Below are positions 32,535-45,774 of a DNA stretch of 64,000 nt, one piece after another. The translations under genes and the position numbers were made by a program. The first letter of the stretch is position 1. Every line of letters starts with the position of its first letter. Source of the stretch: Chiua virens (taxonomy: Eukaryota; Basidiomycota; Agaricomycetes; Boletales; Boletaceae); assembly GCA_019787685.1 (NCBI GenBank), contig JAHNUO010000001.1, positions 1,116,001-1,180,000 on the forward strand. The letters are read 5' to 3'. The notes under the pieces were generated by a model. That model worked only from the letters and a program-made list of their open reading frames with translations, did no database searches and was not told where the DNA came from.

Positions 32535-34309
32535 CTATCGGAGCGTGACCAGTTCTTTTTAGAAAGAAAAATCAGCCAGAGTGGTGATCGTGACCAATGT
32601 ATCCACAGACCTTCAGCCGACGTAGGGTGTATTGCAATAGTGTCATCTAAGTCCCGTTTGAGTGCTGTTTTCAGAGCGTGAGCGCGAGCAATCCTCTAAA
32701 TTCAGAGACGTACCGCCCATTTTGACGGCCACTGCAAAGCCTTGCAAGACTTCATCACTTCCCAACCCAATGATGTGAACTCCGACAACACGTTCCTCAT
32801 CGCCCACAACAATAAGCTTATACACAGTTGGCTCCTTGTGATTTTCTGCAACCTGCGAGAAGTAGAGCGCACGGAAAGATGACTTGTCTGAACGCGAAGA
32901 GAATGAGCTCAACCAACGTGAATTCCGATAATCGAGTTTGACTTACAAATCTTCACATCCTTGCCATATCTCTCGTATGCTTCGGGCTCTGTGAGGCCCA
33001 CGGTACCAATGGTGGGATGCCTGTGCCCAATTAGCATTGACTACAAGAAAAAAACCTCACTTACGAAAAGACGACAGTAGGGATGTTTTCGTATGAGAGC
33101 TTGTCGTTTTTGAACTTCTCGGGTCCGAAAAGTCTGTTGGATAACCGCCTTCCGGCTGAAATGGCGACAGGGGTAAGGAGGGCTTTGCCTTGTACGTCTC
33201 CGATTGCATAGACACCCGGTACGTCGGTGTTCTGGAATTCATCGACGATAACATCACCCTGCTTGTCGAGCCTGATTCCTAATTCTTTGAGTCCAAGGCC
33301 TTCTGTGTTGGCGTGCCGGCCAATCGCCCAAATCAAGCAGTCAACTTCGGTTGTCTGCCCACTATGATGAATTGTGAGGGTCTCTCCCTTCTTGCCTTCT
33401 ACCCGCTTGATGGTACAATTCTTGTGGATCTTGACTCCGGTGTGTTCCATCCATGGTGTCAATGTGTCCTGTAATATAGGGTCGAATGTACGTAGGACCT
33501 TGTCGTGCCGAATGAAAAGATGGGTTTCACTACCGAGCGAGTTGAAAACGCCAGCGAGTTCTACAGCAATGTAGCCTGCGCCGACGATAGCAACGCGTCT
33601 GGGCTGTTTTTCCAGATCGAAGAATCCGTCAGAATCTGTGCCAAGGCTTGCTCCAGGAATGATATTCTCTGAAGGAATCGTCGGACGCCCCCCAGTAGCG
33701 ATTGTGATGTGATCTGCGTGCAGCGTGTACTTCTGACCGTCGGCACGCGTGACCTCAACGGAACTGGGGGAGGTCATGCGCGCGAATCCTTGATGATATT
33801 CCACCTTTTCCTTGTCAAGGTTATTCTCGTATATGTTGTTCAACCTGTGGATATATGCGTCGCGTTGGGGCTTGAAGGCCGCCCAGTCAAACTTGGGCTC
33901 TGGAACCCCTTGGAAATGGTATCCTTCGGATGCATGGCGTAATTTGTCAGCCAGGTCGGCAACATGCCACATGATCTAGGGCAGAGTTGATCAATTATTC
34001 GACATGAAAATCGTAATCGTAATCATACCTTCTTCGGAACGCAACCTTAGTTATCGGAACTATGAGCAGAGCATGCTGCAAACAGTGCAAAAGCACTCAC
34101 CGACGTTCACACAAGTACCGCCCAAGTTGGGGGAGACCTCGATGAGAGCAATCTTTTTGCCGTAGAGGGCCGCACGACGCTACGAGGAGGATCAAGGATA
34201 AGAACAGAGAACCCCTGAGATAACTTACGGAAGAAGCGACGCCACCGCTGCCACCTCCGATGCATATATAATCATAGCGTTCATGCTGGGGGCGGTCTAC
34301 TGGTGCCAT
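32535..34309 (-). CDS. GLR1: Glutathione reductase
   Basis: FAD- and NADPH-dependent reduction of glutathione disulfide in cytosol and mitochondria. Eight exons (34229-34309, 34101-34179, 34029-34045, 33065-33975, 32947-33020, 32714-32887, 32611-32664, 32535-32554) give 469 residues. The FAD-binding GGGSGGVASS is followed by the redox-active disulfide in GGTCVNVGCVPKK. VAIVGAGYIAVELAG is the NADPH-side Rossmann loop, PGVYAIGDV the second FAD motif, and HPTSAEELVTLR the C-terminus with the active-site His. Exons 3 (17 nt) and 8 (20 nt) are tiny. Without splicing the last intron the protein would read through into an unrelated tail, while splicing restores the canonical end. Start at 34309; an upstream in-frame TTG at 34342 is not a plausible start. 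Confidence 0.94.
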
Positions 34310-37300
34310 CTGAGCTGACGAGGAAGTAAAAGATTTTGACAACTAAGGTGAAGTGGGGTTGAACGATGTTGGACAAACAGTTGGCGAGAGTTAAAAGCGC
34401 CCTACCTGGTGAAGTCGTGAGTATGTGCGATGAGCGGGCGCTAGTAACAGGGAAGATGTAGTAATCTTTGGTACAGACGCTATGACACCAAAACGGACAA
34501 GGTATGTAGGTGAAGAGAGATGCGAGGAGATGTGCGCCAAAACCATCCTTGCTTTTTATATTTCCCGTGTGTCAGCCTCTTCGCTGGCTGGTGGACTCGT
34601 CGGGACTCGGCGAGTTTCGTCATTTTATGTGCCATGTGACTCATCACGTGACCTTGCGTCATCTTTCTAGTCAGCAGTCTTTCTCTCATCACTGATGCGC
34701 TTTTTCAATGACCTGACCTATCCCCACGATTCAACACAGCATTTTTGTTTTTTAAAAAGAGGTACGCTTGGAACATCAAGTTTTCAAGACGGACACTTGC
34801 AGAGCACCCAGCTGTGTGTTGACGGCCAGCCTCCACTGGAGATCAAAGATGGTGATTTTCCTCTGATGTGACGGCGGCCAAGTGGACTTTCGGAGCAAAG
34901 TATCACTTAAAAGATATCAGTTCAATCGTCAACCTGGAAGTCGCCTAGTGTGAGCTTGGTCCACCTTTCCCCCTTCCTAGCTTTCTTCCCGCACTCTCGC
35001 TGTTTGTCAGTGATGTCAAGGTCATCCGCAGGGACATCATAACACTGTATCATAGGCGTGTGGTTTGTTGTACAGACACGCAATACTGATGATCGATGAG
35101 TCGGACACCCTAGATTCCAACTTGGTCGATTTTTGTTTCTTAAGGGCTGTGCTGTCTGATCTTATAGGGGTCAAATTCAGACCAAAGAACCGTCGATCGA
35201 ATTCATCAAGTCCTTGACGCATTGACAATCAAATGATGATCTTTTTTTTCCGCTCAATACCCAGCCAGTGGATTCGAGGCATCTCAATGATGTGATTCTC
35301 AATTCCAATTTATTTGTTTTGTTTTACACTCACGGATGGCATTAACCTCTGCGCTTAAAAATCATGCGCAAAAATGACTCGATCATTCGACCGCATATAT
35401 GTCACTTACTGCGGTGGCATGAAGTGGCATGTACCCCAAGGTCGTGACCTGGTTACTCGCATCAAATGTAGCGCAAACCACAGGCTGGGTCATGGTTTTC
35501 ACCTTTCGTGAATCTTGGCAAATGTGCGCACTTTCTCACCTGCTGTGCTGATATTAAACTACGCTTTCTCCCAAGGTCGTAAGCGTCAACCCACGTTAAT
35601 TATGGCCTTTGCCTAGCGCGCGCGCCTGCGAGTCTTCGTCACCATGCACGAACTGACAGTTAGGAGGATTCATTATTGGTGACAGCGCTATTTCTGCCGG
35701 CACTCTTAGACTCGCTGGGGTCTGGCACCTTCCTGTCGAGTAAAATCTGAACCAATTTTTGGCGTCGAACATCTTCCGGTCCAATGAACGTGCTCGTGAC
35801 AGACAACTTCGATCCGGATACTTACCGTGTGCCTCTTCGTTCGGACCGTAGATCGAAGTCGATACACGTAGACGGGGCTTCACGGTGTTCATGTAATACC
35901 CACATGTGAGCTCCTGCGCCTCCATACTAAACTCCCAACCATACAGGACTGGGCTGGCAGTGGCAAGTGATCCTCACTCGGTGAAATTAACTCCCAGGCG
36001 TGCTTGTCCTGTCAGCAATTTTGTGACTCACCTTGTCCTCGAGGCTCGTGTGGCGCTGCAAATTCGAACGATGCCATTTGCTGTGACGAAGTTGGTCGTA
36101 TGGATCGATCGTTTACTGCTACTAGTGGCTTGGTAGGTGATTGATGTTAGACTGTGGATCCAAGTTCACTCAGTCACTGGCGCGTTTCGGTGTTCTTTTC
36201 AATTGACGCTTTTCGCTCCAGGCTTCGATTGCACCCTAGATTTTCTTGATCACGCACACTCGATCACTCACACAGCACTCGGTCGGCACTTTCACCCCAA
36301 ATGCCGGATTCATGTATTGAAAGGTACACTGCCAAGACGGCTTGGGTGTACAATAAAGAAGCTTCTATGAAACGATGCGGCAGTGTCCCAGAGAGTCAAC
36401 CGTGACCCCTGTAAGCTTCGTGATTTATCTGTTCTTGAAACAATGGTTCTGGACCAGTGGTCCTCGATTTGAAAGTGATCAGAATGATTAACGCTATCTC
36501 CATTTGTGAGGGTACAAAATACATTCCGTCCAAAGTAATCCAGGTACGGGGGTTGTTCCTGTTGTATAGCTTCGCACTTATACGCCACATCCAAGTACGC
36601 TTGGCATGTACGGCGGAGTACTCCGCAGCGGGAATTCACATGACTGTTCATATCCGGAAGCTGAGTACTACAATAGGGCATCGTCGCAGCGCATGATACC
36701 ATACGGGATTGGCGGGAGTCTGAGGTTGAGACTGCTTCCCCAATCATTGGCCAGATGCCTGTGATATATCACCATGTCAACGTTCACGCTTCGGGCCGAG
36801 TTGAACACGTACTGCACCACTACTGAAGCACTGGCCTGGACACGAGAACCGATCAGCTCTTTGCTGTTCGTCTCCCCGCCGTGCACCACATGTACGCGCC
36901 ACAAGCTCCGACATAGAACACTTGACGTGCGGGTTTCGGATTCGTCTGGTCACCAGACTACTTTGGGCTAAGTCTCGCCCATTGTCAACACGCAATCTCC
37001 GCCTTGATCGGCATGTGTGGCATTACTGTAACTCATCTTGGACTGTAAGTTCTACTTCGATCCAACGGCAATATGCATGTTATCCGCACGCTCGGGTCGG
37101 TTTTGCAACATTCACTACCTGTGGTAGAGGTCTGGTGACCGGTCTGACCATAAGGCCGGATCTCACTGAGGTAGTTTAGCCTTGTGATATTACAATGGGT
37201 TTGTCCTCGTCACCAGACGCATTTTCGACGTGGGTGGCTGGAAGGGACGATGCTGGAGACGTGTCCAAATCGAAATCGTCCTGCGCATGCTGACGTGATA

Positions 37301-39565
37301 TGATGTATCCGAGAGATACAACAGCTCACCATGGAATAACTGTTGGTAGAAGCATTCATATTACACGATTCTGATCTGTCGAAGATACCTGACACTGTCG
37401 GCGATGGGACACCGCCGACCAGTGGCGCTACGCATCTCAGTCCAGCAGGCGTGTATTTTTAGGACGATGAAGAAGAGTCAGCGTCGCGTTAAGCCATGTG
37501 TTATTCTCAGGGTTTCAATCCCACGATATGAGCTCCGAGTCAAACGAGTCTCCGACGGCGGTCCTCGAGCAGACACGTAGTCGATGCAATCCGAACGTCC
37601 AAAAAATGGGTGTACGTGTGCCGGGCGCCCGTATACGTCAAGGATGTGCTGGCGTATATGCTCGCGGGTATGAGGGTGGGGACAACATGATCTGTGAACG
37701 CCACCACGGAGGGACTTTATGCGTGAAGCAAGCGTCAAAAGTGTCAAAGAAGATTCAATGAAATCTATTCTGAGAATCCGGACTTTTGCGAATGTGCAGA
37801 GGGAGGAGCTACGGGGGCGGAAAGGAAATACTTGGGATCCCAGGATGGACACAACAGAATGCGGATGGAGCAGCTTGTGAGGATGCTGCCGCGAAATGAA
37901 TCAATCTCTTTGGGGTAGCTCGAGTGGTATGAAAGAGAGGAAGTCCCATGGCTTTCCGGCCTCGTGGCAGTGAGAAACTGCGCCTCATTTGGACCTCGAA
38001 TTAGAACGTCGGAAGTGAATCAAGATAGAAGGACGGCGAGAGGAACGGATGGATTGCACAAATAGGTGGATTTTATTTATTTATAGTGTTGCCTAAGATA
38101 AGACGAGCTCTGAATATTGAATCATGATGGGACCTTCACGCTGGAAAAAAAAAATTAAAGTGCGAGAGACGGCACAGCAAAGGGACTAACTGAAACGGGA
38201 AGCGTCCGAAGGTACGGTGTCGTAAGACTCATTATAAGAACAACCCAGATTTATAAGAAGTCGATGGGTGAAAGGTTTGTCAGCTCTGAACGTTAACTCT
38301 GATGAGATGATAGCTGGGTTTGCCTTTTCGAGTATGTGGTGATTGTTCGACGCGGCTGTCTTCTTTCGGCGGTCGAGGAAGATGAGTTTCTCATGGTATG
38401 TCTGAACCTTTCCGCGGCCCTGACACATTCAGAACCAGTGACTGGCATACTTGCCACCATGGACACGTGCATGGAACGTTTGGCGAAAGTGATCGACGAA
38501 GCTGTCGGACGTACACATTTGTCAATTATATATCCAGGTTGTCTGGCGGAGTATGATAAGTGCATAGAGGTTGGACATATTTAGTTGGATAAAAACCTAC
38601 TCCATAGCAGCTGGTAGTGTTACGTGACGTGTGTCATGCCGACGCGGCAAATGAGACAGAAAGTTAAGGGAATCGCCGTGAAAAGGCACCGGCAGGGAAC
38701 AAATGGACAGTTGATAAGTAACGGCGTTGAAGATCCAGTGGGAACCGATCGTCGTGGAAATGCAGAATTCTCGATGAGATGTGTCTACGTTTCCTGTCGT
38801 TACGGATTGCGTGAGAGGGAACGCTGGTGAGAGCCGCACATTCACAACCTGCGAGACGAAACGATCGGCACAGAAGCTACGTATGTCAGTAACCGGTTTA
38901 TTCCGCAACAGACGCGTGTACGTATCACGGCAGGGTACGGTGTGGTGGCAACTGGCGGAAGAGGGTTTAAATGGCATTTATGGACCTGAAAGTCAGAACG
39001 GACAGCAGGACGGGGCCGGAGCGGAGAACTGCACGTACATAAAGGGAGCAGAGAATCGGGCTGGTGAAAGATAAGACGGGAAGCGAGACCGAGGGAGTCG
39101 GATTGACGCCCGTAAGAGGGAGATTTTGGATAGAGTTGTATCAAATGGCACTCGTGTGAGGTGGCGGCAAGAGTGATTTCAATGGTTTTAGTAAGGGACT
39201 ATGTCGGTCGTTATCAGAGACGATGACACGTTGATGGATTACCAACCTCGTCGTTCCGAGGATGCCGACAGCACGCGTTGCACTATCTGAGTCATCGGGT
39301 ATAATAGTGCAATAGTGCAATACTGCAGGTGAGTTCTGTCTACGGAGCGCAGCAAAAGGACATATATGAAGGGTAATAGGGGACGCGGTGAGTCGTGAGT
39401 TGTACGATCGAATCTGAGATCTGTACCAAACACAGCCTAAGAGGTAAGACCCCGAACAGTGCTAGCGTAGCATGCAGTGAACGAATGAATAGAAAAGGAA
39501 ACGGGTGAGAGTACAGTCGAGTTCCTCTCTTCATCCTTTGTGTGGTCACTCTAACCCGTCCCATC
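34310..39565. other. 5.2-kb gene-poor region
   Basis: No family could be recognised on either strand. The best open frames are minus-strand 36310-36747 (145 codons, containing a Tyr/Phe-rich stretch YLDYFGRNVFCTLTNGD) and 36668-36904, which may be parts of a decayed gene, and minus-strand 35596-35925. None can be spliced into a longer product with confidence. Near 39303-39324 a GTGCAATAGTGCAATACTGCA microrepeat occurs. The 5' end carries the glutathione reductase promoter and the 3' end the promoter of the next gene. Confidence 0.45.
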
Positions 39566-41695
39566 ATGTCTATCCTCCTCCGTACTCCCTCTCACCTCAC
39601 CCCCTTCCCTTCCCCATCCCAAAAATCACCCCCACTTCCTCCCCTTCAACCCGATCTCTCTTCTTCCTCTTCCTCCACCGGCTCATGTCCCGACTTCCTT
39701 CCTCTCCCCACCCCCTCCAACTCTACCCCTTCCTCCCGTCGCATACGCTTCGCTCCTCTCCCAGATCCCCGCAGAGACCTCGATGACATTCTCGACCCTT
39801 CCTCTGGGCTCCCGCTCTTCCCAAAGCAGACCTGTCCCCGCTCTAGGCGACCTCCCTGATGGCTCCGTCGACCTCTCTCCCACCGTCTCCCCTGTCTCTT
39901 CCGCTTCCAGTGCACGCTCATCGCCAACCATCCGTTCATCCTCTAACACACCCTCCAAAGTCACCCAAAAACCTTCTTCGAAGCTCCTCCATCGCTTTTC
40001 TTTTCTACGCAGCTTTGCCTCCTCCTCAGATCCCTCTCTCTCCCGATCCCCCTCTCAACCATATTCCCGTTCCGCCACCTCACTCCCAAGTTCCCCTGCT
40101 TCCCAGTCTGCAAAGCTTTCCCGCATCTCCACAGAAGACATCCTCACCCTTTTCCGCACCCGTTCAGGGTCATCAAGCAGTGCTCGCACTTCCCGCCCAT
40201 CATCCCCTCCACCAAAGTTTTTTGATTCCTCTAAATCCCTCCACCGCTCCGCCACCACTGGTTCAGGTCTAGGTATAAATCTCGGCATCCCAAATCGCGA
40301 TTCCAAAGACGATTCTAGTCACTCCCACAACGCTGCTGCCATTTCTAACTCACCCAGGAAGCGTCGCGTTTCTTCCTCCGCAATGTCTCCCGGTGCTGGC
40401 GGTGGTCGACATTCCTCTGCTGCCAAGATGCTTCCCAATGAGAAACTCCCCGTTCGTCCAAGCACTGCCCCAAGTTCTCCTCTGCAGCCTCCCAAAAAGC
40501 AAGTCAAGATGTTGAATGGTCGAATATACGGTGCAAAGAGATACGCTGGTGAGTATATGTGCTAGTCCTCAGTCGTGCAACCTTCCCACTCACACATCAC
40601 AGCTCAAACTCTCGCCAATCCCTTTGCTAATGTTCGCGAAGAGCCCGAATTCGTCGAGTGGGGCTATGGTGGAATGGGAAGTGTACAGGCCTCTGACGGG
40701 GTTGCCAGTGACATGTGGAAAGGACTGCAACGGAGCGAACGTGGTGGTGCGTTGCTTGCGAGTTCTTATCATTCACGTCCCGGAACACCTACTGGCGCTG
40801 TCGCTGTCGGCGAGGGCAGAGACAGCGATGCACAATCTTCCCTCTCTGTTGCCCGCCGGAAAATGTCCATCGATATCCCCGAGTGTGGTATGGGAAATGT
40901 CGGTGCTGGAGGTGAAGAAGATGACGGCAGTGGCATGGGCTGGGTTAAGAGACGTCGTGCAGAGAAGGAAGCAAAGGCTCGGTTAGAGCAAGAAGCCAAG
41001 GAACTCGAAAAGAAGACGCAGGAAGGGCGAAGGAGCCCTGAATCAGTGGACGCAAGCGTGTATACATCTACCGCGTCCCCTACCACCTCCTTGACTGCAT
41101 GCACGTCTTCTGCATCAACCGACCTGACGACCCCTACCACGTCCCCCATTACCTCAAGATCGCCTAGCGTTGTGGATGTGAAGATAACATCATCCCCTGT
41201 TTCGGAGTCGCACGACCTTATTGCTACGCCACCGTGTGCTGTGATTGACGAACAACCCTCCAAACCCGATTCCCCTTTCGTTCTTCCAGCCGCCACGTCG
41301 AAGAATCACCATGAGCATCACGTCCTTACAGCCGTCCGGCTATCTGCTAACATCTCAAATACTACGTTTTCACACGGTCACCCGGAACCTCATGGTCGCG
41401 CAGCATGTGTGTCTCACAAACTCTCCCAAATTGGCAAAGACACTGATGGAAGATTCGAGCAAGTAGTGGATTCGAGTCCGGTGGACACAGAGACGACAAA
41501 TTCATCTGGGGGGGAAGAGGAGCTGAGCCGGGATTCCGATGAAGGAGATGTAGATGACGAAGATGAAGCGCAGGTCAGTTATTTGCTTTTGTTAACAATC
41601 CCATGTGAATACTTTTACAGGACATCAGCAGAAGAACTGCCCTTGGAGCTGGCATCGAGAAAATCAGTCGATATGTGGACGTCGAGGCGCGGTAA
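39566..41695 (+). CDS. Conserved basidiomycete Ser/Pro-rich protein of unknown function
   Basis: Three exons (39566-40548, 40603-41573, 41621-41695) encode about 675 residues, mostly low complexity. Blocks conserved in Agaricomycetes as I remember them are MSILLRTPS at the start, RRIRFAPLPDPRRDLD, KKQVKMLNGRIYGAKR, PEFVEWGYGGMGSV, GMGWVKRRRAEKEAKARLEQ, and the C-terminal TALGAGIEKISRY just before the stop at 41693-41695. The order and spacing of these blocks fix the exon joints. Between about 39780 and 39858 the frame must change by one base (one extra base relative to the expected frame), and no intron fits. The intron 2 acceptor is needed to reach the TALGAGIEKISR end. Possibly a nuclear or regulatory protein; function unknown. 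Confidence 0.75.
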
Positions 41696-44600
41696 GCGCT
41701 CGAAGCGTCTGGCCCTTGTGTGTACGCACATGCGCGCCTGGATGTGGTCAGAAGGATGAGGAGGGTGCAGAACGGAGATCGCGAAATCCCGCTTACCCCT
41801 CTTCGATTCATCTTCTGAGCTAAGTCTCCATCCCGGCCTTGGCTCTGCTTGTTTTGAGAAGGGCATAGGAAGCTATCTTCATGCCCATGCCCTCACAGTA
41901 AATCTTCCGTAGCATCAGAGGAAAAACAGTACTACATATGCACTCGCTCAAGAGACGCAAGTTTCACCGCATCTGTTGTCCCATTAAAAGGGTACATCAG
42001 CGCCCATCGAATCATATAATCATGTTCCGCCTCTCACCTGCGACCACTTTCGTTGTATATATGAAGTCTGCACATTTAGCCATCGACTCCGCCATCTAGT
42101 TCTATGCACTCTGCGCCTCTACGTCCTCTGTCTCCTTCACTCCTGGCTCACGTCATTCTGTTGCTTGACGCGTAATCTTCTTTAAAGTTGTTCGTTGTTT
42201 AATCGTTATTGGATCATTGGGTGACATACGCCTGGTACGTCTTCCCCTCCGACTGCAAACTGGCATTCATTGTAAACAACCCAGATCTTCTATTTGCACA
42301 TGAGCTTCCTCTCATTGCTTCCGTTTCTACTTCGCAAGCTCCGACTTTCCTTGTGCTCTCCACGTTCCCATTCGAGCACTTATAATCTAAAGCATCGCCG
42401 AGTGCGCTAGTACATACCATCTTTCTGCATTGCATCCTCCAATGATCTTGTATACCCTTCTCCAACTTTGACTGGATGGTGTGCACTCAGTAAGGCAGCC
42501 ATTCAGATTGTTTTCTCAAACCTCAACTCTGTATCATCGCATTCCTTGATCATTCATACACAATTTCTATACTCATTAACATGAAAGCCGCTGGACGTTT
42601 ACTCCGCACGCTGTCTCGCTTTTGGTCAATACATCATTTATCCAGATAAGATATGTACTTTGTGTCTGGACACTGATATTGATTACGGGAGCTACATGCA
42701 GAGCTGCGGTGATAATGGTTCCCTGAGCGTTTTATCGTGGTTAATATGAGGGATATTCGCCATATGCGCCCGCATTGACATGCTACCCCCTCATGACGCC
42801 GAAGGGCATGTTTCGATGGGAAGAAGACGACATTTCGATTGCATCAGTGGACCCTGATTTTAGACGGCATGACGTCGACAAAGCCATCTTTGTACCGACC
42901 CATGGGTATGATACGGATGTCCCGCCCGTACCCCAGATTCTACTGAGAAAAAGGCCAAGATCGAAAGCGATGTGTGCTCATGTGCGTGTGGGGTGGGGCC
43001 CAAGGAAATTCAGACTCGATCCGTGGTCCGATATTGTAAAGCATAAGTGCTAGGGTCCGCTGCCAAGAGTGCTTTGCAAGACAAATTAGCATCCGGATCA
43101 AGACCCGCCAGCCGATATCGACCGAAGCATCATCGTCATGACGCGCGCGCTGCCCTTGGCTCTGATCGCAGACGTCGGACTGCGCCAAGTTTTGCGTCCG
43201 GGTATATCCGGCGCACTTATCCCGATTCCGATCAATAGAACGAACACCTGATCACTACTAAAGTCGGATCGGTCATTTGTGGCATCACACATTTGCGTGT
43301 TATGATACCTGATGGTCGTGATGAAACAAGGGAGATGCGTGGTCGCCCAGAGAACCAACGGAACCCATGGGCTATCACCAATGCTCGTGCGACTGGGCAA
43401 TACGAGTACATATGACGATGCCATCGATTCGGAAGCGTCGAGACGGTAGTTTGGTACATTCTCACGTTCGGCTTAGTTGTTTCTGGATTGGTGGCGGGGA
43501 TGTGATTGATGATTTGGCAAGATGTCAAGGTTTGGATGGGTACACGTTCAAGGGTGGAGTGCACTGCGACCTTAATTGGCGCTGCCTTACTGTATTATCG
43601 CAACGGATCGAACATGATCGTAAGCCTCACCCCCGGCGGTGGAATAAACAGGGGTTCGGTAAGTGAGAAAAAGTCCACTTTCGATCACGTTAAAGAGTGG
43701 GATGCCAAGCCGTGACGTACAAAGATGAATACGGCAGATCGACACGGCGAGGAAAATGAAAGGTTCCAGGTCGTGTTTTGCCCACCTGAAATGCGACGGT
43801 AAAGCGACGTTTACAGCGGAATGTTCTATCGAAGGTAGGGTAGGGTTGCCGTGGACGAGGAGTTGCCGTTCACACTCAATCTCTCTTTCTAGCGAGCCGG
43901 AATGTAGACATGTCAGGCGGAAATAAAGAGCCTGAACTGATTATGGGTCCTTGCGACTCACGCTTGGTAACGCCAAGTAACACGTCAGTGTCCAGGTAAA
44001 TTCAGGTCCAGGTGACTTGGAAAGAGATTCGTCCCCTTGAAACTTATCAGGTCAGGTACGAGAAGAGGTCATGTACAAGGCCAAGAGTATTATGAAGTTA
44101 CTAGCCAAGAACAGCGACCAGTGGAGGGAGCCCGTTGAGGCTCTCGCACGGACGAAATGCGGCTCTTGGATCCCTGCAAACTTGAAGCTTCCATTCTTCA
44201 TCAAGATTGACAACATGAGATTACGAACACGGCGGATGTAAGTAACAGGAGTGTAGCGTTGGTCAGCGGGTAAGATCAGACAAAATGTAATCCTAGTTCA
44301 CGCCGTGGGACATGGAGCGCTCCAGGCCAATCCTGTATGTCGTACAAGAACGAAATGATAAGTGAATGCAGTAGAGTGTGAGACAAGCAGTACTCAGATC
44401 TGGAAAAATCGTCACTTGGGAACGACGGGAAGACATTGAGAAATTGAGGCCATCACGAGACGGAGCTAATCACGGAGATGAAGTGGTTGCCAGAGGGCCA
44501 TGAATAAGTCGACCGACCACACAGCGGTGGCCGCAGCAATCCAAATGCTGCGTCATTCCAAATTGGAGTGATTTCTGAAGGAGATATATTGTGAAACCAC

Positions 44601-45774
44601 TGTTGATGAAAGTGGCGCACCCAAGTGTTAAGTGATGCCAAGAGACAGCAGTTTGGTCGCATGACGGCGTTTGTAAGCATTTGTCAGACGGTAAGTAGAT
44701 ATTGTGAATCCCGTCTCTAGGTGAGAGAGCTGTCCTATTCTGACCACAGAGCCGTGGGTAAAGGACCTAGGTCACCTTTTCATGGTCGCCTGTTTAGAAA
44801 AACGTGGCCCAGGGGGATACATAGTGGTGGGCGAGGGGGGCTACCTACAGCGGTTTTAGTGACGTGGACGATGAGACGAGATACACAGGTGGAGATCGAT
44901 CGGATCAGATGTCGGAATCCAGGGTGGTGAGGAACCACGGGAACATTTAATTCTATAACCTTGGGTACGGCTGTTTGAAACGCGAGAGGGCCCAGAACAG
45001 TATTGAATTCAAGGGGTCTATAGTGTACAATGGGTTAGCGACGATAACAGCCTGAGACAAACCGCATGGTGCAATGAGCCTGGCGGTGTGGATAGGCGTG
45101 AGGTTGATAAGCGTCAGACTGTTGAAATGAGCATAGTTTGCGCTTGAGAAAACATCGACCCACTTGCTAGTACACTAAATTGCACGTTGCCCTCGGCTCC
45201 AGGATTGCCAGCAGAACGCGTAAGAGTTCAACTCGTTGCTCCGCGGCTCTTCGTCCATTTCCGACAGTTCAATTCAAATGTTCCCGGATCCTCACACCTA
45301 CATGTTACAAGATAGTATACAATAAGTAGTGCACAAGTAATGTGCCGAGTTCGTCGTTGTCAGCATAACTTACATAGCTTATCGTTACTTACTTCAGGGA
45401 CTTCTCGATTATTATGTTAATTTCGATCGAACAGCTTGATTATCTCCAGGGATGCGATTCATCGCGCCCAAATGGTACATAATCAACACATCTATTGAAC
45501 TGATTTTCAAAATGGATACTGGTGTGCTCACCGAGGGCCTCGGGAGTGTCACGATTCCGACCCCTTTGGGAAGTCATTGGCATTGCCGATTCAGTAAGTC
45601 CTCAGAAAGGACGTCTTCTGTCGTGTCTTTCCCTCATGGACGTATCGTTATGGCCGGTCAAGGGCAACTTGATCTGTGGAGCCACTGATAAACACAGTAT
45701 AAACCTTGATTGAGTAAATACATGCCGTGGAGTATGTTTCAGCAAGGATGATACTCGAATGCTACGAGCGTAAA
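41696..45774. other. 4-kb gene-poor region
   Basis: No convincing gene. Plus-strand frame 42775-43053 and minus-strand frames 42214-42486 and 43098-43564 are open for 80-110 codons but lack any recognisable motif or consistent exon structure. The composition is mixed and no terminal repeat pairs were seen. The 3' end of the POP7-like gene borders the region at 45775. Confidence 0.4.

Noticed and set aside
32531..32664. Unspliced glutathione reductase C-terminus ending at 32531
   Set aside because: It replaces the invariant end by an unrelated tail; splicing 32555-32610 gives the canonical SAEELVTLR end.
37498..39144. Short open frames in the gene-poor region
   Set aside because: Each is under 130 codons with no recognisable motif or splice continuity; chance expectation in 5 kb.
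40769..41296. 175-codon minus-strand open frame
   Set aside because: Antisense to the conserved Ser/Pro-rich gene; arises from its low-complexity composition.
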